Part shown: one piece after another, positions 11,275-21,371 of the stretch
How positions within the stretch are numbered: position 1 is the stretch's first letter
Layout of the letters: the number at the start of each line of letters is the position of its first letter
Assembly: GCF_047511655.1 (NCBI RefSeq)
Contig: NC_133401.1
Span: 10,324,001-10,388,000 of the forward strand
Length of the DNA stretch: 64,000 bases
From: Castor canadensis
Lineage: Eukaryota; Chordata; Mammalia; Rodentia; Castoridae
Direction of reading: 5' to 3'
The notes under the pieces: generated by a model
The model's database searches: none
Told to the model about the DNA's origin: nothing
What the model saw: only the letters and a program-made list of their open reading frames with translations
Translations under genes and position numbers: made by a program

Positions 11275-12060
11275 GGGTCAGATTCCTGCTCAACTCTGCA
11301 CAGAGGCAAGTTAGTCATTTCAGTGGTTTTATCTAAAGATGGTAATGCTCCCCCTTCAAGGATGCAGGCAGGAGTGGAAAAGCTTCTGTCTGGGAGAAGG
11401 TACAAGTGGCAGGGGAGGGTGAAAGGAGAGTGTGGATGTGGTCTAAGTACTTTTTACACAGGTATGAAATAGAACGATGAAACCTGTTGCAATTATTTTA
11501 TATGGGAATGGGGAACAGCGAATGGTGGCTCACACCTGTAATCCTTGCCATTCAGGAGGCAGAGATCCCTTGAATCAAGGTTGAAAACTAGCCACAGCAA
11601 ACAGCTCATGAGACACTTTCTAGAAAAAAAAAACACTCAAAACAGGGCTGGTAGAGTGGCTCAAGTATAAGAGCACTGCCTAAAAACCATGTGGGCCTGA
11701 GTTCAAACCCCAGTACCACCAAAAAAAAAAAAAAAAGGAGGGAAAGGTGATGGGGGAGTGATAAAGGGTTGTGTATGATGGGGGTGTTTTGTACTAATTT
11801 TGAAAATATTGCAGTGAAACCCCCTTTGTATGACTAATATATGTTTTTAAATGGAGGGAAAAAAGGATGAAGGTACCAAAATAAGTAGATGGATTTTCAG
11901 GAACATGATAATCAGATTGTCAACCCTAGATTTTACAACGTCCTGTTGGACAGTGCCTGGAAGTCTGAAGTCCTTGTCCTGCACCTGTAGTCACCTTGGA
12001 TTCCAGGAACAGCAAAGCTGGCTGGTGGATCGCCCCATGTGGACACTGCTGCCCTAATTA
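11275..12060. repeat. Diverged duplicated segment, copy 2
   Basis: Resembles 220-540 in the same orientation, interrupted by the SINE and tail-like sequence at about 11405-11865. The 11866-12030 part matches about 325-475 with many substitutions. Confidence 0.45.
11518..11737 (+). repeat. Composite SINE
   Basis: ATGGTGGCTCACACCTGTAA opens the B1-like part. GGTAGAGTGGCTCAAG through TTCAAACCCCAGTACCACC forms the ID-like part, followed by a run of A. Confidence 0.87.
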
Positions 12061-12338
12061 GAAGACTAAGTCCATGATGACCACTGGAGCTTTCCTGTGA
12101 GCAGGAGCAGTCATCTCACGGTGGATTTTAGACCCACTCACTCCTCTCTGTTTCCCTGTTTCTCATGCACCTCCTTCTCCTTCATCAGTAACATTCTGTG
12201 CATCACAGTCTGAGTCAGCACAGGAGGCAGAATTAGGACAGTCTCAAAATAAATAAATAAATAAAAATTTAAAATATATGTAATTTTATAAAAACTGTAT
12301 CTTAGAAAACTTATTGTGACCCATTTTCCCTCCTATAG

Positions 12339-12452
12339 GTCATAGTAAACAGGCAATACTATTACAGCTTTGCCCATCGAATCCAGCCAAGCTCTGTGCA
12401 GATGGTTCAGGTGTGGAGAGACATCCACCTGACCTCCGTGGATGTCGTCTAG
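12339..12452 (+). pseudogene. Galectin terminal exon (exon 4), reading frame intact
   Basis: A polypyrimidine stretch and AG (CCCTCCTATAG) are followed by 37 codons and TAG. The translation includes [15 protein letters not shown] and [18 protein letters not shown], which fits the last coding exon of prototype galectins of the CLC/LGALS13/14/16 group: V-N, the F-H-R strand and the conserved W-R-D motif. Galectins are cytosolic or secreted beta-galactoside-binding lectins with a single jelly-roll domain. The exon has no stop or shift, but I found no upstream exon 3 between the L1-A insertion and here, and homology to the other copy breaks just upstream at about 12238. I therefore call it an orphan exon of a broken gene. 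A distant upstream exon outside the window cannot be excluded. Confidence 0.85.
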
Positions 12453-12615
12453 ATAAAGTGACCAGTCTCCCCTCTGTGAGGACACCCTCGCTCTAGATGA
12501 CCATGGGATTCCCAGAACCTCTAACCAAAGGGTTCCTCCTTACCCCTGCTACACGTGGTCATTACAATTAAACCTATACCAAACTTCACAAGATTTTGTT
12601 TTTGCTTTCGAGGGG

Positions 12616-12621
12616 AATAAA
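12616..12621 (+). terminator. Poly(A) signal of the galectin remnant
   Basis: AATAAA lies about 165 bp after the stop codon of the galectin exon. The same signal is kept in the inverted copy at 51924-51929, which suggests a true gene 3' end. Confidence 0.6.
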
Positions 12622-12982
12622 GTAAGTGCCATCACCAAAATGCCTGTGGGAGTTCCATGGGGGTGATTAAGTAATGAAAAAGGAAAAATCTTTCTATGAC
12701 ACAAAGAAGTGAGTGACAAGCTCACTGAACTGTCTGAACATAGCAAGGACAACCTTATATAGGACTTATCACATGTCAGATGCTCTCAGCCAGTTTCAGA
12801 TGACTGAACTGAAATATTAGGCAGCTGTCCACAGCCACAGAACTCTAGTTGTAGTTTGGGGAAAGTCAGATGAAATTCATCGGTACACTCATTTGGAGGA
12901 TGTTCATGTGTGTCACAAGTAGACCTGACTGGAGCAGTTGAAGAAAGGAGATGACATAGTTAGCATTTTTAATTCTTGAAAG

Positions 12983-13095
12983 GCGTGGTGGTTCATGCCT
13001 GCAATCCCAGCACCAGGGAGGCTGAGAAAGGAGAATCATGAGTTTCAGGTCACCCTGGGATACATAGAAAGATCCTGTCTCCAAAAAAAGGAGAC
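12983..13095 (+). repeat. B1-like SINE
   Basis: AAGGCGTGGTGGTTCATGCC through GATCCTGTCTCC. The same insertion is present in the inverted copy at about 51448-51560, so it predates that duplication. Confidence 0.9.
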
Positions 13096-13230
13096 AAAGG
13101 CGAAGGGGAAGGGAAAAGAAGAAGATGAACACAAACAGGAAGATGTTAAGATAAAGAAGAAGGTCGAAAAGGAGTGGGAGGAGGGGAGCTAGGAGAAAGA
13201 GGAGGAGAAGAAGAAGAATGCAAAGAAGAA
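13096..13230 (+). repeat. Purine (GAA/GGA) tract
   Basis: A degenerate GAAG/GGAG/GAAGAA tract follows the B1 SINE. The counterpart at 51356-51440 is a much purer (CCT)n, so one copy has expanded or the other has decayed. Confidence 0.85.
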
Positions 13231-13344
13231 GAAACTTTCAGCAGCAGCCATAGAGAAAGACAGGAGTTCAATCAATGACCACAAAGAATTGTGACTCGCT
13301 TTTTTCTCTCTTTCAAAAAGAATTGCAAGATATTACCAATTGTT

Positions 13345-13395
13345 GGGTGACAGAGTGGCTCAGGTGGTAGAGCACCTGACTAGCATGTGTGGACT
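13345..13395 (+). repeat. tRNA/ID-like SINE fragment
   Basis: GACAGAGTGGCTCAGGTGGT followed by AGAGCACCTGACTAGCATGT is the tRNA-like box region of an ID-type SINE; the rest is not clear. Confidence 0.6.
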
Positions 13396-13990
13396 CTGAC
13401 AGGCTCACAGGCCCTGGGAGACACCTGTCTAAATCCTGTCCAGTGGATGGACATTTGCAAAGACCATCATGGGTTGAATCCAGTCTACCCAAAACAGAAC
13501 TCAGGGATTTATCTTTTCCTGTAAAGCAAAATAAATCAACCTGCCTTTCTTTGTTGCTGGGCTTTCCGTGTTTTGCTTGAGATTCCCCACACTGAAATGC
13601 CAGTAGAAAAAAGACACAGCAGAATGATGTCATCAGCAGGATGACATAAGCAGGGCAGGTGGGGAGGACGCCCTGCCTCTCCTCTTGCACACAGGTCTGA
13701 ATCTACGCGGTAATCGGTTGTCTCCAGGAGAAGATGAGATATGCATTGAGGGGCTCCTGTGCCTGTGCAGATGAGGAAACACCCCCACAGCACAGGGTGG
13801 GAAACTGAGGCACCATCTCGTCCTGGGCCCTGCCACAGGGTCAGAAAGGATCCCAGTGCCCAGCTTCTCCTTGAGGGAGGAACATTGGGGTTCTCAGCCC
13901 CACCTCTAAGGTTCCTGTGTTGGCCTCTTCATTTTCCTTTCTCCAGGACTGCAAGGCACAAGGCAACACCAGCATCTCATGACCGCGGAA
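13396..13990. other. Host sequence, nothing recognised
   Basis: Moderately GC-rich. Several overlapping short frames exist on both strands, but none shows a recognisable domain or splice structure. Confidence 0.4.
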
Positions 13991-14178
13991 TACAGTAGCA
14001 GTTTTATTGGGGATTTATAAGGGCAGTTTTATAGGGGCAGTTTTATAAGCACTTCTTGGGGCTCCTCCCCAAGATCAGGACAAATAATGGTTTAAAATTC
14101 AGAGCTTTGAGTTTCTCCAATGGAGGGTTTTTACCACACTTTTCCTCACTGATGTCCATGTCCAAGTTCCTAATTTAC
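13991..14178 (-). promoter_or_regulatory. Short TATA-rich repeat, possible LTR remnant
   Basis: Read on the minus strand, this shows three closely spaced ATAAA/ATAAAA motifs in a repeated context (GCAGTTTTAT units on the plus strand at about 14007-14048) and an AATAAA. Such a cluster can belong to an LTR promoter and poly(A) region. No LTR ends are identified, so this is tentative. Confidence 0.3.
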
Positions 14179-14764
14179 AAACATTATGGAGAGGGGATTC
14201 CAAGATGGTGGCTAGAGGTAGGAAGCAGAAAGCGAGCCTCCTATAGTGAAATCTTGGAGAGACGTTGGAGACACACTTTGCAGGCATAATCACTGAGAAA
14301 AGGCATAACTTTGACCCCTCCACACCTCCAGCCAGAGCAGAGAATCTCCACTTCACGTTAAACGGAGAAACGAGGAGGGCCCCCGGGCCGCCAGTGGCCG
14401 GCACCCACTGGGAAGACATGGACCAGGTGAGCTTTCTGGTACCATGGTTCTCCCACAGACAAGCCTGGGCCAGAGCAGCATAGCCCCCTGGACAGACTGA
14501 CCTCCACCCAGGGAAAAAAAAAAGAGAAACTGAGTAATAAGCAATAAGAACAGTTAAGACACGCTGGAAAGAGGGTGGGGCGCCCTGAGCGCTGAAGACT
14601 GGGGGAAGGGAATCCTTCCCGGGACTGTAAATAAACAAGCCAGGCGGGCCGGAGAGGCTCTGGCAGGAGTGGGGCACGCGCTCAGCAACCAGGAGCAGGG
14701 AAGCTTGTGAGTGGCGGAGGGAGAAAAACTCCACAGGAGAGGAGGGAAGACCCACTTCCCACAT
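14099..14764 (-). other. Antisense ORF in the L1-B 5'UTR, reading into host DNA
   Basis: A 221-codon frame runs antisense and crosses the L1 5' boundary at 14193 into host sequence. It shares about 100 residues with the L1-A antisense frame, including WRSVCPGGYAALAQACLW. The region near the element's 5' end (SPRFHYRRLAFCFLPLATIL) matches the L1-C antisense frame at 28629-29180. Confidence 0.35.
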
Positions 14765-15242
14765 GAACTGTAAACAAACATGGCGGCTGGCAGGAGCAGC
14801 AGCACTGCCCAGTAATCAGGAGCAGGAAAGCTTGTGAAAGTGGCAGTGGGAGGAAAACTGCACAGGAGAGGGGGGAAGACCCACCTCCCACATGAACTGT
14901 AAATAAACACGCAGGCCTGACAACACGGGGGCAGTGTCACCTTTCCCAGTGCTTGGAAAGGGGAAAGCTTGTAGCAGAGGCTCCTGCACAAACAAAGCCT
15001 GTGGGACCAGGTGAGTACTAAGCTCACCCCAGAGATCTGCATAAATAACGTCACCAGCTACAGCAGGCTGAGAGCAGCAGGCAGGCAAGCCACAGTTGCA
15101 GATACCACTCTCAGAACTGTCTCCAGACTCTTTTTTTTTCTTTTTCTCCCTACCTTTGATGAGAGAACAACCGAATTACACCTGCAAGCCAAAAAACTTA
15201 CTGAAACTGTATTGCACTTGAACTTGGGATACTTGGTGGGGC

Positions 15243-15289
<47 letters not shown>

Positions 15290-15806
15290 AGTTTTGTTCT
15301 ACTTTATGCATCCCCTTTGATGAGACAACTACAGAACAACATCTGAGGCACCAACAACAGGACTGGAGATTGAGATGGACACTCAAATTATTAAGACTGA
15401 AACTGCATTGCATATAAACTTGGAAGTTTTTGGGTTTTGTTTTTTGTTTTTTTTTTTAATTTTCTATTTGCCATTTTATTTTAATTCATTTTTATATATA
15501 GATATTACTTTCATTTACTTATTTTTTTATCTTTGATTTTCAATCCTCTCTCTGTCTCTCTAATGTCTGTTCAGCTTACTGTCGATTAGTACACTAACAC
15601 TCCCTGTTTATACCTTTGAAACTCTCTTGTCTGATACCTTGTTCTGCTTTCTCCCTCTTGTCTGTATATTTGTTTTGCCCTTTTCTTTAACTTCTTGCTT
15701 TCCATCTCAGCTCACCCTTCCATTCTAAATATTACCATTGTTATTATTACAAGCTAGAAAATACTTAATTGCACACAGTACAGGGACAGTAACAACACCA
15801 ACGACA
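14193..15806 (+). promoter_or_regulatory. L1-B 5'UTR with YY1-like site and duplicated monomer
   Basis: CCAAGATGG at 14200-14208 sits within the first 20 bp, the position of the YY1 site in human L1. Unit markers CTGTAAAYAAACA occur near 14626, 14767 and 14896, so L1-B has two monomer-like units where L1-A has one. Both units carry AGCTTGTGA and a (GG)AAGACCCAC motif. A (GT)n run at about 15245-15282 is expanded relative to L1-A. Splice-donor-like CCAGGTGAG occurs near 14425 and 15008. Confidence 0.75.
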
Positions 15807-17007
15807 ATGACGGGAAGACAGAAAAAACAGGGAAACCAGTTTCCCTACAGCAAAAAATTAGTACCGGAACCAGAGGGGAACGAAGAGAACAGAAACTCAG
15901 ATCCAGACTCCAACAAAATGAAGATTAAACTATGCCAAAGGACCCAATGAAGCCCACAAGAATAATTTAAAAGAAGACATACTACAAGTACTCAATGAGA
16001 ATTTTATAGAGATGATACTGGATAAGGTCAACCAAAATGTACAGGAGACACTCAAGAAATTCCAAGACAACAAAAATAGAGAATTTGAAAAGGCAGAAGA
16101 AAAAATAAAAGAAACCATAGAAGCACTGTATAAACACCAAAGTGAAACAAAGAACACGATTAATAAAGAGATAAATGAACTCAGGACAAAAATAGACAAC
16201 ATTAAAGAGGAAAACTGCCAGGATATGGAAAACCTCAGAAAAAAGAACGAAACAGAACTGCAAAACAAAATGGAAGGCCAATCCAGCAGAATAGAACTAA
16301 CAGAAGACAGAATCTCAGAACTTGAAGACGAAATGGTAATTAAAGGAAAAACCGAAGAACTATTAATTAAACAACTCAAGAGCTGTGAAAAGAAAATGCA
16401 AGAACTCACTGACTCCATCAAAAGACCTAACAAGAGAATCATGGGCATCGAAGAAGGAGAAGAGGTGCAAGCGAAGGGAATGTGTAATATATTCAACAAA
16501 ATAACAGAAAATTTCCCAAATCTAGAGAAAGATATTCCCATACAGATGCAGGAGGCCTCCAGGACACCAAACAGACCAGATCAAAATAGAACTACTCCAT
16601 TACATATCATCATTAAAACAACAAGTTCAGAAACTAAGGAAAGAATATTGAAGGCTGCAAGAGAGAAAAAACAAGTAACATACAAAGGTAAACCCATCAA
16701 AATCACAGCAGACTTCTCAACAGAAACATTAAAAGCAAGAAGAGCGTGGGGTGAGATCTTCCGGGCACTGAATGAAAATAACTTCAACCCCAGGATACTC
16801 TACCCAGCAAAGCTATCATTCAAAATAGATGGAGCAATAAAAGTCTTCCATGATGAGCAGAAACTAAAACAATATGTGACCACAAAGCCACCATTACAAA
16901 AGATTCTGCAAGGGATCCTGCACACAGAATGTGACACCCAACTTAACCATGAAAAGGCAGGCAGCACCAAACCACAGGAAAAGAAAAAGCAAGACAGTAG
17001 AAAGTAA
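15807..17007 (+). pseudogene. L1-B ORF1, frameshifted
   Basis: Same protein as in L1-A, from the same start context. One extra T at about 15926 (AAGATTAAAC versus AAGATAAAC in L1-A) shifts the frame after about 40 codons. The remainder is open from 16012 to 17007 and keeps the coiled-coil, RRM-like and C-terminal segments. An in-frame loss of one codon lies near 16503. Confidence 0.9.
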
Positions 17008-17057
17008 CATCAAGTTAGGTACACACAATTAAACCTTTAAATAACTAAGACAACTAA

Positions 17058-20000
17058 ATGGCAGGAATCACCACATACCTATCAGTACTAACGCTTAATG
17101 TTAATGGACTTAATTCACCCATCAAAAGACACCGTTTGACAAAATGGATTAAAAAAGAAGATCCAACAATTTGTTGCTTACAGGAGACTCATCTCACCGA
17201 CAGAAATAAGCATATGCTCAGGATGAAAGGCTGGAAGAAGATTTACCAAGCCAATGGCCCCCGAAAACAAGCAGGAGTAGCAATACTTATCTCTGACAAA
17301 GTAGACTTCAAACCTACATTGATCAAACGAGATAAAGAAGGACATTCCATACTAATAAAAGGGGAAATAGACCAAAAGGAAATAATAATCATCAATCTGT
17401 ACGCACCCAATGTCAACGCACCCAATTTCATCAAACATACCCTGAAAGACCTAAAAGCATATATAAACGCCAACACAGTGGTTGTGGGAGACTTTAACAC
17501 TCCATTATCATCAATAGATAGGTCATCCAAACAAAAACTCAATAAAGAAATCCAAGATCTAAAATATGCAATAGATCAAGTGGACCTAGTAGATGTCTAC
17601 AGAACATTTCATCCAACCTCTACACAATATACATTCTTCTCAGCAGCCCATGGAACCTTCTCCAAAATAGATCATTTCCTAGGGCACAAAGTAAGCCTCA
17701 GCAAATATAAGAAAATAGAAATAATACCATGCATACTATCTGAGCACAATGCAGTAAAAGTAGAACTCAACAACAAAAGTAAAGACAAAAAACATGCAAA
17801 CAGCTGGAAACTAAATAACTCATTACTTAATGAAGAGTGGATCATCGATGCAATAAAAGAGGAAATTAAAAAGTTCCTGGAAGTCAATGAAAATGAAAAC
17901 ACAACCTACCGGAACCTATGGGACACAGCTAAGGCAGTCTTGAGAGGGAAGTTTATAGCCATGAGTGCATATATTGAAAAGATTGAAAGATCCCAAATCA
18001 ATGACCTAATGATACATCTCAAACTCCTAGAAAAACAAGAACAAGCAAATCCCAAAACAAATAGAAGGAGAGAAATAATAAAAATAAGAGCTGAAGTCAA
18101 CGAAATAGAAACCAATAAAAAACATACAAAGAATTAATGAAACAAAAAGTTGGTTCTTTGAAAAAATAAACAAGATCGATAGACCCCTGGCAAACCTGAC
18201 TAAAATGAGGAGAGAAAAAACCCAAATTAGTAGAATCAGGAATGCAAAAGGGGAGATAACAACAAACACCATGGAAGTCCAGGAAATCATCAGAGACTAC
18301 TTTGAGAACCTATATTCAAATAAATTTGAAAATCTAAAAGAAATGGACAGATTTCTAGATACATATGATCATCCAAAACTGAACCAAGAGGAAATTAATC
18401 ACCTGAATAGACCTATAACACAAAATGGAATTGAAGCAGCAATCAAGAGTCTCCCCAAAAAGAAAAGTCCAGGACCTGATGGATTCTCTGCTGAATTCTA
18501 TCAGACCTTTAAAGAAGAACTGATACCAACCCTCCTTAAACTGTTCCATGAAATAGAAAGGGAAGGAAAACTGCCAAACACATTTTATGAAGCCAGTATT
18601 ACACTTATCCCAAAACCAGGCAAAGACACCTCCAAAAAGGAGAACTATAGGCCAATCTCCTTAATGAACATTGATGCAAAAATCCTCAATAAAATAATGG
18701 CAAACCGAATTCAACAACACATCAAAAAGATTATTCACCACGATCAAGTAGGCTTCATCCCAGGGATGCAGGGGTGGTTCAACATATGAAAATCGATAAA
18801 CGTAATAAACCACATTAACAGAAGCAAAGACAAAAACCACTTGATCATCTCAATAGATGCAGAAAAAGCCTTTGATAAGATCCAACATCATTTCATGATA
18901 AAAGCTCTAAGAAAACTAGGAATAGAAGGAAAGTTCCTCAACATTATAAAAGCTATATATGACAAACCTACAGCCAGCATTATACTTAACGGAGAAAAAT
19001 TAAAACCATTCCCTCTAAAATCAGGAACAGACAAGGATGCCCACTATCTCCACTCCTATTCAACATAGTACTGGAATTCCTAGCCAGAGCAATTAGGCAA
19101 GAAGAAGGAATAAAAGGAATACAAATAGGTAAAGAAACTGTCAAAATATCCCTATTTGCAGACGACATGATCCTATACCTTAAAGACCCAAAAAACTCTT
19201 CTCAGAAGCTTCTAGACATCATCAATAGCTATAGCAATGTAGCAGGATATAAAATCAACATAGAAAAATCATTAGCATTTCTATACACTAATAATGAACA
19301 AACTGAAAAAGAATATATGAAAACAATTCCATTTAAAATAGCCTCAAAAAAAATCAAATACCTAGGTGTAAACCTAACAAAAGATGTGAAAGACCTCTAC
19401 AAGGAAAACTATACACTTCTGAGGAAAGAGATTGAGGAAGACTATAGAAAGTGGAGAGATCTCCCATGCTCATGGATTGGTAGAATCAACATAGTAAAAA
19501 TGTCAATACTCCCCAAAGTAATCTACATGTTTAATACAATTCCCATCAAAATTCCAATGACATTCATTAAAGAGATTGCAAAATCTACTGTTAAATTTAT
19601 ATGGAAACACAAGAGGCCACGAATAGCCAAGGCAATACTCAGTCAAAAGAACAATGCAGGAGGTATCACAATACCTGACTTGAAACTATATTACAAAGCA
19701 ATAACAATAAAAACAGCATGGTACTGGCACAAAAACAGACATGAAGACCAGTGGAACAGAACAGAAGATCCAGATATGAAGCCACACAACTATAAGCAAC
19801 TTATCTTTGACAAAGGCGCTAAAAATATACGATGGAGAAAAGACAGCCTCTTCAACAAAAACTGTTGGGAAAACTGGTTAGCAGTCTGCAAAAAACTGAA
19901 ACTAGATCCATGTACATCACCCTATACCAAGATTAACTCAAAATGGATCAAGGATCTTAATATCAGACCCCAAACTCTTAAGTTGATACAGGAAAGAGTA

Positions 20001-20875
20001 GGAAATACTCTGGAGTTAGTAGGTATAGGTAAGAACTTTCTCAATGAAACCCCAGCAGCACAGCAACTAAGAGATAGCATAGATAAATGGGACCTCATAA
20101 AACTAAAAGGCTTCTGTTCATCAAAAGAAATGGTCTCTAAACTGAAGAGAACACCCACAGAGTGGGAGAAAATATTTGCCAACTATACATCAGACAAAGG
20201 ACTGATAACCAGAATATATAGGGAACTTAAAAAACTAAATTCTACCAAAACTAATGAACCAATAAAGAAATGGGCATGTGAACTAAATAGAACTTTCTCA
20301 AAAGAAGAAATTCAAATGGCCAGAAAACACATGAAAAAATGCTCACCATCTCTAGCAATAAAGGAAATGCAAATTAAAACCACACTAAGATTCCACCTCA
20401 CCCCTGTTAGAATAGCCATCATCAGCAACACCACCAACAACAGGTGTTGGTGAGGATGTGGGAAAAAGGAACCCTCTTACACTGTTGGTGGGAATGTAGA
20501 CTAGTACAACCACTCTGGAAAAAAATCTGGAGGCTACTTAAAAAGCTGGACATCGATCTACCATTTGATCCAGCAATACCACTCTTGGGGATATACCCAA
20601 AAGACTGTTACTCCAGAGGCACCTGCACATCCATGTTTATTGCGGCACTATTCACAATAGCCATGTTATGGAAACAGCCAAGATGTCCCACCACTGACGA
20701 ATGGATTAAGAAAATGTGGTATCTGTACACAATGGAATTTTATGCAGCCATGAAGAAGAACGAAATGTTATCATTCGCTGGTAAATGGATGGAATTGGAG
20801 AACATCATTCTGAGTGAGGTTAGCCTGGCTCAAAAAACCAAAAAGCATATGTTCTCCCTCATATGTGGACATTAG
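17058..20875 (+). pseudogene. L1-B ORF2, multiply disrupted
   Basis: The endonuclease part is open from 17058 to 18137. Its catalytic SDH motif reads SEH (near 17742), an Asp-to-Glu change that would be expected to impair cleavage. A frameshift lies in an A-rich stretch near 18118. TGA replaces a CGA codon at 18787-18789. One C is missing near 19028 in the conserved GTRQGCP segment. TGA again replaces CGA at 20451-20453, with a nearby one-base loss. FADD survives near 19158-19169 and the cysteine motif near 20440-20500 is interrupted. Confidence 0.92.
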
Positions 20876-21370
20876 ATCAAGGGCAAACACAACAAGGGGA
20901 TTAGACTATGAGCACATGATAAAAGCGAGAGCACACAAGGGAGGGATGAGGATAGGTAAGACACCTAAAAACCTAGCTAACATTTGTTGCCCTTAACGCA
21001 GAGAAACTAAAGCAGATACCTTAAAGCAACAGAGGCCAATAGGAAAAGGGGAACAGGTACTAGAGAAAAGGTTAGATCAAAAAGAATTAACCTAGAAGGT
21101 AACACCCACGCACAGGAAATCAATGTGAGTCAATGCCCTGTATAGCTATCCTTATCTCAACCAGCAAAAACCCTTGTTCCTTCCTATTATTGCTTATACT
21201 CTCTCTATAACAAAGTTAGAAATAAGGGCAAAATAGTTTCTGCTGGGTATTGAGGTGGGGGGAGAGGGATGGTGCAGAGTGGGTGGTAAGGGAGGGGGTG
21301 GGGGCAGTGGGGAGAAATGAACCAATCCTTGTATGCACATATGAATAATAAAAGAAAAATGAAAAAAAAG
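20876..21370 (+). other. L1-B 3'UTR with G-rich tract
   Basis: A G-rich purine tract lies at about 21253-21312, followed by the A-rich end that joins L1-B2 directly. No host DNA separates the two elements. Confidence 0.85.
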
Positions 21371-21371
21371 A

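Larger units (their letters stand above)
12238..13230. repeat. Inverted segmental duplication, copy 1 (galectin 3' end)
   Basis: This segment is the reverse complement of about 51345-52290 with scattered differences. Shared parts, in order, are the end of a SINE (CAGTCTCAAAATAAATAAAT), the galectin terminal exon, its 3'UTR with AATAAA, flanking host DNA, a B1 SINE and a purine tract. Similarity stops on the left inside the SINE at about 12238, so the upstream exons retained by the other copy were lost or moved here. Confidence 0.85.
14193..21370 (+). mobile_element. L1-B: full-length LINE-1
   Basis: The element starts with GGGGATTCCAAGATGG immediately after the TSD and ends with GAATAATAAAAGAAAAATG and an A run. 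It keeps 5'UTR, ORF1, ORF2 and 3'UTR in order, very similar to L1-A. Both reading frames carry several lesions, so it is dead as an autonomous element. Confidence 0.93.
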
